Below are positions 16,681 through 25,805 of a stretch of 64,000 bases of DNA, piece by piece. Both the position numbers and the translations under genes were made by a program. Within the stretch, counting starts at the first letter, position 1, and every line of letters begins with the position of its first letter. The notes under the pieces were generated by a model, which was given only the letters and a program-made list of their open reading frames with translations, ran no database searches and was not told where the DNA came from. The DNA comes from Glaesserella parasuis (GTDB taxonomy: Bacteria > Pseudomonadota > Gammaproteobacteria > Enterobacterales > Pasteurellaceae): assembly GCF_002015085.1 (NCBI RefSeq), contig NZ_MUXW01000003.1, forward strand, positions 1 through 64,000. Direction: 5' to 3'.

Positions 16681-18321
16681 TTATTTCACCTTAATGTCAG
16701 ATAATTTAACCTGCCCAAACGCACTGATTTTGACATTCTTAACGCTGTTATTGGCAACTAACAACCGTTTGACATTCACCAAAGGTAACAGCGGTAAGCG
16801 TTCTTCAAGTAGAGTTTGAAGTTGTTGATAATATTGCATTCGGCTTTGTGGATCTTCAGCGGTTCTTGCTAATTTAAGCAATTCATCAAATTCCACGCTA
16901 CACCAATTAGATAGATTGGTCACCGCATCTTGCAAGCGACAACTTAAAATCGAAGAGAGAAAACTATCAGGATCAAAATTATTGGCTAACCAACCACTTA
17001 GAATTAAATCATAATCTGCCTGATGATTTTCAAGTTGCTGAGTTAAGTAGGCTCGGCTCACTTGGCGAACATTGAGTGTAATCCCCACTTTCGCCAACTC
17101 TGCACGCAGATATTCCGCCATTTTTAACGGGTGCAAGTGATAAACACGTTTCTCATCAATTACCCATAGCGTTAAGCGGTCTGTTTCCTCCATTTTTTTA
17201 CTCGTATCAGGCGGATAATAAGGGTAGCTTGTTGGATTTTCTTGCGCATACAACGCCTTCGGCAGTACATTTTGTGGTACTTCAGCAACGCCGTAAAACA
17301 GAATACGCGCCAGACGCTCACGATCAATACTTGTCGCAATTTTTTGGCGTAATGCTGGATCTTTCATTTTATCTTGGCGGAAATTAAAGGCTAAAAAGGC
17401 AAGGTTTGCCCCAGCCGTTTCAATTACATAGCCTTGCGTTTTATCCAAAATAGAGAGCTGACTTGGTTCTGGAAAGGCAGAAATATCGCACTCGTTGTTC
17501 AAAAACTTTGCCATTCTCCCTGTGCCAGAGGTAGAGAAATCCACCACTAAATTACTGATATTGGCTTTTTTGCCCCAATAGCGAGGATTAGGCTGTAAGC
17601 GAACAAAATCGTTTTGTACATAATTATCAAGCTGATATACCCCCGTGCCAACAGGCAGAATATCGAGTTGCATTAGATTATCATCGGCATTGAGTTGTAA
17701 GGCATACTCTTTCGATAAAATCACCGCATACTGACTGGCAAGATGGGCCAAAATTAAGCTATCAGGCTGTGCCAAACGAATTTTAACGATATGCGATGAA
17801 GGCGCTGAAATCTCGACGATCTGATTAGCAAGATCGACACTTTCAAAATAAGAGAAATGGGTGCGGTCTGCAATTCGGTGACGAACTTGATGTAGTACTT
17901 CTCGATTAAGCTCAGGCAGTTCCCCAACTTTGCCTAAAATTCGATTTAAAGAAAAGATCACATCTTCACTTGTCAAATAGCGTGTTGGCGTAAACCATTT
18001 TGTATGATGAAAAGAGACTTTTTTGCGTAAATATAACGTAATGGTTAAACCGTCCTCACTCATTTCAAAGCGTTCTGCAAGGGCAGGCTTCAGCTGGTTT
18101 TGTTCGGGATCAAATTCAATCAGTTTGTCGTAAATCTGTTCTGTAACGACATTCATATTTGAACCAACATCGGCTTTTTGAGGATTAAAAGAAAAACCAG
18201 AGGCACTGGTACAGTAAACCAGACTGTCTGTCAGTAACGCTTGTGGAATTTTAGGAGATGCGTAAGCGGTGAGATATGTGCCTAAAAATGCAAATCCCCA
18301 TAGCATAAGTTGTTTCATCAT
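16681..18321 (-). CDS. sapA: Peptide ABC transporter substrate-binding protein SapA
   Basis: SapA is a periplasmic solute-binding protein of family 5 (peptide/nickel type). The 546 residues start with a signal peptide (about 1-21, cleaved near AYAS) and contain the family signature region around QIYDKLIEFDPEQNQLKPALAE (about 62-83) and GTGVYQLDNY. Its start codon overlaps the tyrR stop by four bases, so regulator and transporter are translated together. The tyrR-sapA-sapB order matches the start of the sap operon in relatives. Confidence 0.9.
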   Translation of the reverse strand: MMKQLMLWGFAFLGTYLTAYASPKIPQALLTDSLVYCTSASGFSFNPQKADVGSNMNVVTEQIYDKLIEFDPEQNQLKPALAERFEMSEDGLTITLYLRKKVSFHHTKWFTPTRYLTSEDVIFSLNRILGKVGELPELNREVLHQVRHRIADRTHFSYFESVDLANQIVEISAPSSHIVKIRLAQPDSLILAHLASQYAVILSKEYALQLNADDNLMQLDILPVGTGVYQLDNYVQNDFVRLQPNPRYWGKKANISNLVVDFSTSGTGRMAKFLNNECDISAFPEPSQLSILDKTQGYVIETAGANLAFLAFNFRQDKMKDPALRQKIATSIDRERLARILFYGVAEVPQNVLPKALYAQENPTSYPYYPPDTSKKMEETDRLTLWVIDEKRVYHLHPLKMAEYLRAELAKVGITLNVRQVSRAYLTQQLENHQADYDLILSGWLANNFDPDSFLSSILSCRLQDAVTNLSNWCSVEFDELLKLARTAEDPQSRMQYYQQLQTLLEERLPLLPLVNVKRLLVANNSVKNVKISAFGQVKLSDIKVK

Positions 18322-19916
18322 TTGCTGATCCCATAACTCCGCAATTTATTGGCAATTGCAGTATGTGAAACACCTAAGCGTTGAGCCAATTTACGCGTAC
18401 TTGGATATTCCGCATAGAACTTGCGTAACAGTGAGGCTTCAAAACGATTAACCAGCTCTTCTAATGAACCTTGCTCTAAATGTGAAATTTCAAAATGGCT
18501 TGGTACCGTTTCAGGCAAGTTAAGATCACTCGCTTTAAGTTGATCGGTAGCTAAAGAGCAAGCTCGATAAATTGCATTATAAAGTTCGCGTAAATTTCCA
18601 GACCAATGATAGGCTTGCAGAGCTTTGATAAAATGTTCATCGTAAAGCGGTTTACGAATGCCTAGTTGCTGACTGATTTGGGTAATAAAGTGATCGGTCA
18701 GTAGCATTAAATCCCCTTGTCTTTCACGCAACGGCGGTAAATTCAAGGTAAGCACATTCAAGCGATGGTATAAATCTTCGCGTACTTTTCCTTCCGCAAC
18801 TAAGGTCGCAAGCGGTTTTTGTGATGTACAAATAACACGCACATCAACTTGAATTTCTTTATCTTCACCTACGCGGCGAAATGATCCATCATTCAAAAAA
18901 CGTAATAATTTGCCTTGCATTTCAAGGGATAGTTCTGCAACCGAGTCGAGCAATACTGTTCCGCCATTGGCATACTCAAAAAAGCCAACGTGCGTACGGT
19001 CGCCACCGTGATGTCCAAACATTTCGCTCTCAGCCTCTTCTTCAGGCAATCCAGCACAATTAACGGCAATGAATTTTTGATCCCGACGAAAACTAAATTG
19101 GTGGCACGCTTTGGCAAACAAATCTTTACCTGTTCCCGTTTCGCCTTGAATAAGCAAAGGCACATTGAGTGTCGCAAATTTCTTGGCTTGTTCAATCACC
19201 GCTTTCATTTTGGCACTCTTCGTCAAAATATGATCGAAATCACTGTTTTGATTTGCCATAAATTGACGTAAATCGAGTTGCATTGTTTGCTGAGATTGCA
19301 GGGTAACAACATACCCAAGCGGTCGGTTTTGTGCCGCCTCCCACAATTCAATCGGCAGTAAATCCATTCGCCATACTTGATCATTAAATTGAATAGGGTG
19401 AGAAATTGGCTGTAACGTTGTCGGTAAAATAGAACGACCTTGTTGCAAAACCCACTGATACCATTTGGTGCGATTGAGATTGACGATAATTTCGTTGAGA
19501 TCAACGCCTTCAAGAGAAAGAATTTGCTCTTGTTTTTTCTTAGGTAGCGACTGGCGATAAATCGGTAATAAAACTTTACAGGCTTGAGAATTAGCAAAGG
19601 CAATTTTACCGTTGAGATCAAGCGATAAAACAGGATTAGGCAACGCCTCAATTAAGGCTCTCAACTCAAGATTTTTACGTTCTTGTGGAAGATGATGAAT
19701 TTCTTGAACAGCAGTAATACTTGGAATTTTCTTCAACTGTTTGACAAAATTAGCTTGCTGGCTAGTCTCCATTGCTTCAGTACGCAAATAAACAAGCCCT
19801 TTTTCGCCTAATTTTTGCAGTTCGATCCCTTCTAAATTTATGCCTTGCGTTGCCAATAAACTTAAAATATCTTGAGCAACGCCCACACGTTCAATACACT
19901 CAATCGCAAATCGCAT
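18318..19916 (-). CDS. tyrR: Transcriptional regulator TyrR
   Basis: TyrR is an aromatic amino acid-responsive regulator. The 532 residues show an N-terminal ACT domain (about 1-75, RFAIECIERVGVAQDIL), a PAS domain (about 80-190), an AAA+ domain with Walker A GETGTGKDLFAKA (about 255), and a C-terminal helix-turn-helix (STRKLAQRLGVSHTAIANKL). The sigma-54-contacting GAFTGA loop is missing, with GHHGGDRTHVG in its place, as in enteric TyrR, which works with sigma-70. It is full-length, unlike the short H. influenzae protein as I recall it. It heads the operon with sapA-sapB. Confidence 0.9.
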   Translation of the reverse strand: MRFAIECIERVGVAQDILSLLATQGINLEGIELQKLGEKGLVYLRTEAMETSQQANFVKQLKKIPSITAVQEIHHLPQERKNLELRALIEALPNPVLSLDLNGKIAFANSQACKVLLPIYRQSLPKKKQEQILSLEGVDLNEIIVNLNRTKWYQWVLQQGRSILPTTLQPISHPIQFNDQVWRMDLLPIELWEAAQNRPLGYVVTLQSQQTMQLDLRQFMANQNSDFDHILTKSAKMKAVIEQAKKFATLNVPLLIQGETGTGKDLFAKACHQFSFRRDQKFIAVNCAGLPEEEAESEMFGHHGGDRTHVGFFEYANGGTVLLDSVAELSLEMQGKLLRFLNDGSFRRVGEDKEIQVDVRVICTSQKPLATLVAEGKVREDLYHRLNVLTLNLPPLRERQGDLMLLTDHFITQISQQLGIRKPLYDEHFIKALQAYHWSGNLRELYNAIYRACSLATDQLKASDLNLPETVPSHFEISHLEQGSLEELVNRFEASLLRKFYAEYPSTRKLAQRLGVSHTAIANKLRSYGISK

Positions 19917-20068
19917 CTTCTCTTCCTTTTGTAAAATAAGCCTTTGATCTGTCCGCTTATGATACTCCGAAAAAAGAATTTTGGAAATTTTTGTTTACAA
20001 TATAGTAAGACAAGAATGGATTAACTATTATTGTAGGGAGAAAAATCTAGGCTATACTTGTAATCATC

Positions 20069-21091
20069 TTATCTTCTCCAAATAATTTCACATTCTACTT
20101 TTAACTGCTCCATTGGCTTTCCTTGCAACTTTTGGCGTATCAGATTAAACAGCGAAAATGCAATTTGTTGATGATTCTGTTTAATCGAATGAATATGAAA
20201 CGGCAGAGCGTTAAGTAAATCGTGATCATCAAAAGTGGCTAAATGTAATTGACCGTTCAACAGTTTATCCATTTGCTTGTGTTCAGTGAGGTAACGTAGA
20301 ACACCTTCCAAAATGGTATAAGACGCGGTAAATACTGCTTCAGGCAAACGCCCTAAACGTTCAACCAGCTCTGCCATCAACTGATAACCCGATTCAGGTT
20401 GGTAATTTTTATGTAAAATCCAACCGCTTTCTTCTTGTAAGTTACCTTGCTTTAAGCCTTGGCGAAAACCAGCTAAACGAGATTCACTAGGAGAAAGTGA
20501 GCATTGACCGCCAAAATAAAAATATTCTTTAAGTTGATAGCGTTGGATCGTTAGAGATACTAGTTCTGCAATTTTTTCGGTATCAGCACTAATCACATAA
20601 CCTAATTCAAGTTGAGGAACATAGCGGTCAAGTTGTAATAGAAGAGTGTGCTTTAATACGGATTTATAGTATTTTGGATCTTGATGTGTTGGAGCGGTAA
20701 TTAAGAGATCAATTTGACGGTCAAGTAAACGATCTATCGCTTGTTTCTCCTGTTGAGGATTATCATCAGAACAAGCAATGACTAAGTACAAACCATTCTC
20801 TCGGCACAATTTCTCTAAAGTCTTTGCTGTAGAGGCAAAGCCATAATTGGTTAAATCAGGAATGACCAGACCAATAACATTGGTGCGACGTAGTTTAAGT
20901 GCTTTTGCATAAGCATTTGCACGATAACCGTGCTGTTTTGCGATTTCTTCAACTTTTTGGCGGGTTTCAGGCTTAATGCGAAATTGTTCTGCCTGCCCAT
21001 TTAAGATCATACTTGCTGTGGTTTTTGATACACCCGCAAGTTGTGCAATATCATTGAGGGTTAAGCGTTTCCGTGACGACTTAATTTCCAT
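20069..21091 (-). CDS. LacI-family regulator, Cra/FruR/ScrR-like
   Basis: The 340 residues form an N-terminal HTH (about 10-60, LTLNDIAQLAGVSKTTASMILNG) and a periplasmic-binding-protein-like effector domain. TTASMILNG followed by a basic spacer, GLVIPDLTNYGF and IACSDDNPQQE resemble Cra (FruR) and the sucrose regulator ScrR more than PurR or GalR. A sugar phosphate is therefore a likely ligand, but this is inference. No sugar operon lies next to it. dppA is downstream of no shared promoter and fbp, a Cra target in E. coli, is 2 kb away. Confidence 0.75.
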   Translation of the reverse strand: MEIKSSRKRLTLNDIAQLAGVSKTTASMILNGQAEQFRIKPETRQKVEEIAKQHGYRANAYAKALKLRRTNVIGLVIPDLTNYGFASTAKTLEKLCRENGLYLVIACSDDNPQQEKQAIDRLLDRQIDLLITAPTHQDPKYYKSVLKHTLLLQLDRYVPQLELGYVISADTEKIAELVSLTIQRYQLKEYFYFGGQCSLSPSESRLAGFRQGLKQGNLQEESGWILHKNYQPESGYQLMAELVERLGRLPEAVFTASYTILEGVLRYLTEHKQMDKLLNGQLHLATFDDHDLLNALPFHIHSIKQNHQQIAFSLFNLIRQKLQGKPMEQLKVECEIIWRR

Positions 21092-21180
21092 ATATTCTCC
21101 CTTATTTAAGATGTGTATTTTATTTCTTTATTTTTGGGAAGAATTATAGCTGATTTATCTTCTCATCGGTAATGAAATGA

Positions 21181-21204
21181 AAAAGGAAGCTTATTGCTTC
21201 CCTT
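21181..21204 (-). terminator. Intrinsic terminator after dppA
   Basis: In the minus direction, AAGGGAAGC, a 5-base loop and GCTTCCTTTTTC form a stem of at least six G-C-rich pairs with a U-run. It lies 16 bases after the dppA stop codon and separates dppA from the LacI-type regulator. Confidence 0.8.
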
Positions 21205-21219
21205 TCCTGTTAAGACAGA

Positions 21220-22815
21220 TTAATCCGCCAACTTCGTACCATATAAGTAAGTATAACCAAATGGGCTTTGTTTATAGTCTTGAACACGTTTACTTGTTGG
21301 GGCAAAGTTAATTGAGTGTGCTACGTTGATCCAAGGGGCTTGTTCTTTTAACAATACCTGTGCTTGTTCATAAATTTTGGCACGCTCTGCCTTGTCAGAT
21401 AAACCAACCGCTTTGTGTAATAACGCATCTAATTCAGGATTTTTGAGGCGAGCGTAGTTACTGTTACCCACGTTTTCACTACCGAATAATGGCGATAAGA
21501 AGTTATCAGGATCACCATTATCTGCCGACCAACCGTAAGTACCAGCTGTTAATTCACCTGCTTTAGTACGCTTGATGTAGTCGCCCCACTCATAGCTAAC
21601 CAGTTTTGATTTCACGCCCACTTTTTCCCAGTCGCTTTGCACTAATTCCGCCATACGACGTGGGTTCGGGTTAGAAGCACGCACCACAGGCTGTACCCAA
21701 ATATCCGTTTCAAAACCATTTTCAAAGCCAGCTTCTTTTAATAACTGTTTTGCTTTTTCTGGGCTATATTCATAACCTGTAATTTCGTTATTATAGCCCC
21801 AAATTGTTGGTGGAAGTGGGTTTTTCGCAGCAACACCAGCTCCACGATAAACGGCATCAATGATGGCATTTTTATCTACCGCATAGTTTAATGCTTGACG
21901 TACTTTCACATTATCAAATGGCGCTTTTTCAGTATTGAACGCAATATATGCGATATTTAACCCTTCTTGAGAATGTAAATTCACTTTTGGATCGGTTTTC
22001 ATCTTTTCAAGATCCGCTGCATTTGGGAAATCAATTAAGTCACAAGCACCCGCTTGTAATTTTGCATAACGAGCCGTAGCATCAGGGACAATTTCAAAGA
22101 TCAAGCGGTCAATATCGGCTTTTCCTTTCCAATACTCTTTATGTGCTAAATAACGGCTTTTTTGATCCACTTGATAGCCTGCAAACACAAACGGACCAGT
22201 ACCAATAGGGGTTGTATCAATGGTTTCTGGTTTGCCTGCCGCTAACATTTTATCTGCATATTCCGCTGAATAAATCGAGATGAAGTCCATACCTAAACTT
22301 GCTAGGAATGTCGCATCTTGGCGATTTAAAGTAATTTTCACTGTATGTTCATCAACTTTTTCCACTGATTTCAACAATGTTGGGAATTTCATTGCTTTGA
22401 AGTACGGATAAGTTGCTTTAGATACATTGTGATATGGGTGATTTGGATCTAACTGACGTTGAAATGAGAATACTACGTCGTCCGCATTAAAATCACGACT
22501 TGGGGTAAACTCTTTATTTGAGTGGAATTTCACACCTTTACGCAAATTAAAGGTATAAGTTAAACCATCATCACTCACTCTCCAGCTTTCTGCAAGAGCA
22601 GGTTCAATATCTGTTGAACCACGTTTGAACTCAACAAGGCGGTTATACACTTGTTGTGAACTTGCATTATACGAAATCCCGTCCATCACTAATGCAGGGC
22701 TAAAGCCTGTTGGTGAACGGCTAACACAGTTAATGAACGTTTTATCTGCGGCTTGAGCAACGGTTGAAACCAATAACGTTGCAGCTAAGAGAGAGAATTT
22801 TGTATTTAATTTCAT
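21220..22815 (-). CDS. dppA: Dipeptide ABC transporter substrate-binding protein DppA
   Basis: DppA is a periplasmic family-5 binding protein for dipeptides and, in relatives, haem. The 531 residues begin with a signal peptide ending AQAA near residue 23. There is no lipobox cysteine, which separates it from the lipoprotein HbpA. Family landmarks are YNRLVEFKRGSTDIEPALAESW (about 57-78) and a conserved GTGPFVF. No dppBCDF permease or ATPase genes are adjacent, and it has its own terminator, so it is an orphan binding protein that must use components encoded elsewhere. Confidence 0.85.
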   Translation of the reverse strand: MKLNTKFSLLAATLLVSTVAQAADKTFINCVSRSPTGFSPALVMDGISYNASSQQVYNRLVEFKRGSTDIEPALAESWRVSDDGLTYTFNLRKGVKFHSNKEFTPSRDFNADDVVFSFQRQLDPNHPYHNVSKATYPYFKAMKFPTLLKSVEKVDEHTVKITLNRQDATFLASLGMDFISIYSAEYADKMLAAGKPETIDTTPIGTGPFVFAGYQVDQKSRYLAHKEYWKGKADIDRLIFEIVPDATARYAKLQAGACDLIDFPNAADLEKMKTDPKVNLHSQEGLNIAYIAFNTEKAPFDNVKVRQALNYAVDKNAIIDAVYRGAGVAAKNPLPPTIWGYNNEITGYEYSPEKAKQLLKEAGFENGFETDIWVQPVVRASNPNPRRMAELVQSDWEKVGVKSKLVSYEWGDYIKRTKAGELTAGTYGWSADNGDPDNFLSPLFGSENVGNSNYARLKNPELDALLHKAVGLSDKAERAKIYEQAQVLLKEQAPWINVAHSINFAPTSKRVQDYKQSPFGYTYLYGTKLAD

Positions 22816-22914
22816 AATATCTCCAATAAAGAGTGAAAAATTGCGAGTAAGATACTGATTATTTTATTGAAGGTAAAGAACAAAAATGTGGTCTTTATAA
22901 CAAAATGATATAAA

Positions 22915-22948
22915 AAACTCACCGCTTGCGTAAACAAGCGGTGAGTTT
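22915..22948. terminator. Terminator built from two inverted DNA uptake signals, after fbp
   Basis: AAACTCACCGCTTG, a 6-base loop and CAAGCGGTGAGTTT give a perfect 14-bp stem, followed by a T-run in the minus direction. The stem arms contain the uptake-signal core in opposite orientations. Pairs of uptake signals acting as terminators are known in Pasteurellaceae. It lies 15 bases after the fbp stop. Confidence 0.88.
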
Positions 22949-22962
22949 CTTTCCATTATTTA

Positions 22963-23964
22963 CTAGCGAAATTCAGCCATTAACTCACCCGCTTTTTGCA
23001 CCATTGCTGTTGAACCCACAAAGAACGGCACACGTTGATGTAGTTCTGTCGGTTTAATATCTAAAATCGGATTAAATCCGTCTGTCGCCATACCACCAGC
23101 TTGTTCAGCTAAAAATGCCATCGGGTTGCCTTCGTAAAGTAGGCGTAATTTACCGTTCGGGTGGCTTTTCGTACTTGGATAAATGTAGATACCGCCTTTT
23201 AACAAGTTACGGTGGAAGTCTGAAACCAATGAGCCGATATAACGAGAAGAGTATGGGCGCCCCGTTGCTTTATCTTCTTCTTGGCAGAATTTAATGAATT
23301 TCTTCACGCCCTCTGGGAATTTGAGATATTGCCCTTCGTTAATCGAATAATATTTGCCTTCAAACGGCATTTTCATATTTGGGTGAGAGAGAATGAACAA
23401 ACCTAAAGAAGGATCATAGGTAAAGCCGTTTACGCCATTACCCGTCGTATAAACTAACATTGTTGATGAACCATAGGTCACATAGCCTGCTGCAACCTGT
23501 TTACGTCCAGGCTGTAAGAAATCATCCATCGTCACTGGTGTACCAATCGGTGATACACGTTTGTAGATCGAAAAGATTGTTCCGACAGACACATTCACAT
23601 CAATGTTGGACGAACCATCAAGGGGATCTGTCATTAGAATGTATTTTGCATTTCGACCACGTTCTGTATCAAACGCCACGAAAGTATCATCTTCTTCAGA
23701 TGCAAATCCTGCCACATCGCCACGAGCAATTAATGCTTTTTTCATTGTTTCGTTGGCAAATACATCGAGCTTCATCTGGGTTTCGCCCTGAATGTTTTCA
23801 TCGCCAGATACACCTAAAATATCTTGGGTTAAACCTGCTCGGTTAATATCACGGTGAATGATTTTGGCTGACAAACGAATGGACGATAGAATACCACTGA
23901 GTTCCCCCGTAGCTCCTGGATATTCTGCTTGGCGTTCAACAATAAATTCGCCTAATGTTTTCAT
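22963..23964 (-). CDS. fbp: Fructose-1,6-bisphosphatase class I
   Basis: This gluconeogenic enzyme removes the C1 phosphate of fructose 1,6-bisphosphate. The metal-binding blocks are FASEEDD (about 91-97) and MTDPLDGSSNIDVNVSVGTIF (about 111-131), followed by the substrate loop KLRLLYEGNPMAFLAEQAGG (about 271-290). At 333 residues it matches the enteric class I enzyme. It is divergent from mpl, with 121 bases between starts. The TTCAGC-rich C-terminus ends LMAEFR. Confidence 0.97.
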   Translation of the reverse strand: MKTLGEFIVERQAEYPGATGELSGILSSIRLSAKIIHRDINRAGLTQDILGVSGDENIQGETQMKLDVFANETMKKALIARGDVAGFASEEDDTFVAFDTERGRNAKYILMTDPLDGSSNIDVNVSVGTIFSIYKRVSPIGTPVTMDDFLQPGRKQVAAGYVTYGSSTMLVYTTGNGVNGFTYDPSLGLFILSHPNMKMPFEGKYYSINEGQYLKFPEGVKKFIKFCQEEDKATGRPYSSRYIGSLVSDFHRNLLKGGIYIYPSTKSHPNGKLRLLYEGNPMAFLAEQAGGMATDGFNPILDIKPTELHQRVPFFVGSTAMVQKAGELMAEFR

Positions 23965-24085
23965 TTTTTATCTCCTTATTAGCTATTCAATGCAGTTTGC
24001 TTTATTATACTCGCCCATTGAAGCTCTGTTTTCGAGTAAAGTTTTGTTTTGTGATACTGTTCACAATTTTTATGTAAGGAATGCT

Positions 24086-25474
24086 ATGAAACAGCAACAT
24101 ATTCATATTTTAGGGATCTGTGGAACCTTTATGGGTGGCGTGGCGATTATTGCAAGGGAGTTAGGTTATAGAGTCACAGGGTCAGATACCAATGTTTATC
24201 CACCAATGAGTACCTTTTTGGAAAAAAGTGGCATTGAAATTATCCCCCATTACGATATTGCACAGCTCGATCCTGTTCCCGATATGATTATTATCGGCAA
24301 TGCGATTAGCCGTGGTAATCCTTGCGTAGAACATATCTTAAATCACCGCTTGCCATACACTTCAGGGCCACAATGGCTAAGAGATCATTTACTCAAAGAT
24401 CGTTGGGTGCTTGCCGTTTCAGGCACACACGGCAAAACCACCACAACGGGAATGTTAAGCTGGATTTTAGATCAAGCTGGCATTGATACGGGTTTCTTAA
24501 TCGGCGGTGTGGCAGGCAACTTTGGTATTTCTGCTCGTGCAGGCTCAAGCGATTTCTTTGTGATTGAAGCGGACGAATATGATTCAGCCTTTTTTGATAA
24601 ACGTTCTAAATTCGTACATTACAATCCAAAAACTTTAATTATTAATAACATTGATTTTGACCACGCAGATATTTTTGATGATTTAAAAGCAATTCAACGC
24701 CAGTTCCATCATCTTATCCGCACAATGCCACAAAATGGCTGCATTTTGTCTGCAACATCAGATGAAAATGTCCAAAACACCTTAAAAATGGGCTGTTATA
24801 GCGAGCAGCAATTTATCGGACAAAATCAAGAATGGTTTGCAGAGCCGTTAAGTTCAGACTATTCTCATTTTGCGATTTACCATAAACAGCAAAAAGCAGG
24901 AGAAGTGAAATGGAACTTGCTTGGTGCTCACAATATGCACAACGGCTTAATGGCGATTGCTGCAGCACATCACGCGGGGGTAAGCGTTGAGCAAGCCTGT
25001 TTAGGTTTAAACAGCTTTATCAATGCCAACCGTCGTTTAGAAGTCAAAGGGGAAGTGAATGGCATTACCGTTTATGATGATTTTGCCCACCACCCAACCG
25101 CTATTTTAGCAACCATCGACGCACTTCGTGGCAAAGTAGGTAAAGAACAACGCATTTTAGCGGTATTAGAGCCTCGTTCAAACACAATGAAAATGGGCGT
25201 TCACAAAGAGGAAATTGCCCCATCGTTGAAAGACGCTGATGCCGTCTTTGTTTATCAACCCGATACCATTCCGTGGCAAGTCAGCACGATTACAGATGCA
25301 CTAAGCCAGCCGGCACAATGGTCGACAAGCCTAGATGAATTAGTGGAATTGATTGTCAAGGAAGCTAAACCAACGGATCATATTTTAGTGATGAGTAATG
25401 GGGCATTTGGCGGGATTCATCAGAAGTTATTAGAGAGACTACCTTTTTCGTTAGTAGCCGCAAACATTGTATAA
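24086..25474 (+). CDS. mpl: UDP-N-acetylmuramate:L-Ala-gamma-D-Glu-meso-DAP ligase
   Basis: Mpl reattaches recycled murein tripeptide to UDP-MurNAc. The 462 residues follow the Mur ligase plan: an N-terminal Rossmann part (HILGICGTFMGGVA near residue 6), an ATP-binding loop SGTHGKTTTTGML near residue 113, a central domain with YDDFAHHPTA near 331, and a C-terminal domain. I choose the ATG at 24086, with TAAGGA upstream, over an upstream frame from 23858 that crosses the fbp start region. That gives the normal family length. Confidence 0.95.
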   Translation: MKQQHIHILGICGTFMGGVAIIARELGYRVTGSDTNVYPPMSTFLEKSGIEIIPHYDIAQLDPVPDMIIIGNAISRGNPCVEHILNHRLPYTSGPQWLRDHLLKDRWVLAVSGTHGKTTTTGMLSWILDQAGIDTGFLIGGVAGNFGISARAGSSDFFVIEADEYDSAFFDKRSKFVHYNPKTLIINNIDFDHADIFDDLKAIQRQFHHLIRTMPQNGCILSATSDENVQNTLKMGCYSEQQFIGQNQEWFAEPLSSDYSHFAIYHKQQKAGEVKWNLLGAHNMHNGLMAIAAAHHAGVSVEQACLGLNSFINANRRLEVKGEVNGITVYDDFAHHPTAILATIDALRGKVGKEQRILAVLEPRSNTMKMGVHKEEIAPSLKDADAVFVYQPDTIPWQVSTITDALSQPAQWSTSLDELVELIVKEAKPTDHILVMSNGAFGGIHQKLLERLPFSLVAANIV

Positions 25475-25805
25475 AATACATTCAATGTTATTTATGGTAC
25501 GTTATTTACTTTTGCCTTTCTATTTTTCTCTTAAAATGCCATAATGACTCGCTTTTTCTGTCTATTGAATTTTACTGAATAAAATTGTAGAAAATCAGAC
25601 AAAAGTACCGCTTGCAACGGTTAAAAATGCAAATATCGTGATTGATTATGCGGTCAGATTTTGAGTGTAAGACATAAAACAGATCACCTTAGATCATAGG
25701 GTTCACGTCAGTTTGTCCTTAGACAGTCGGGAGATTGACAGATTAGCAAAAATACAAACCCGAACCCTATGAATAGCACTAACAAAAATAAAATGAGAAA
25801 ACACA
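25475..25805 (+). promoter_or_regulatory. Long rne leader region
   Basis: The 331 bases between mpl and rne contain no gene. The 3' half can fold. CATAGGGTTC at 25695-25704 is perfectly complementary to GAACCCTATG at 25762-25771, closing a domain of about 77 bases with smaller inverted repeats inside (GTCA...TGAC). In E. coli rne has a long structured 5' UTR that lets RNase E control its own message. The same placement here suggests a similar leader. The promoter position is not obvious. The fold is inferred from pairing only. Confidence 0.5.

Noticed and set aside
23858..24085. Upstream extension of mpl
   Set aside because: It crosses the fbp start and the promoter region. The ATG at 24086 has a ribosome-binding site and gives the normal family length.
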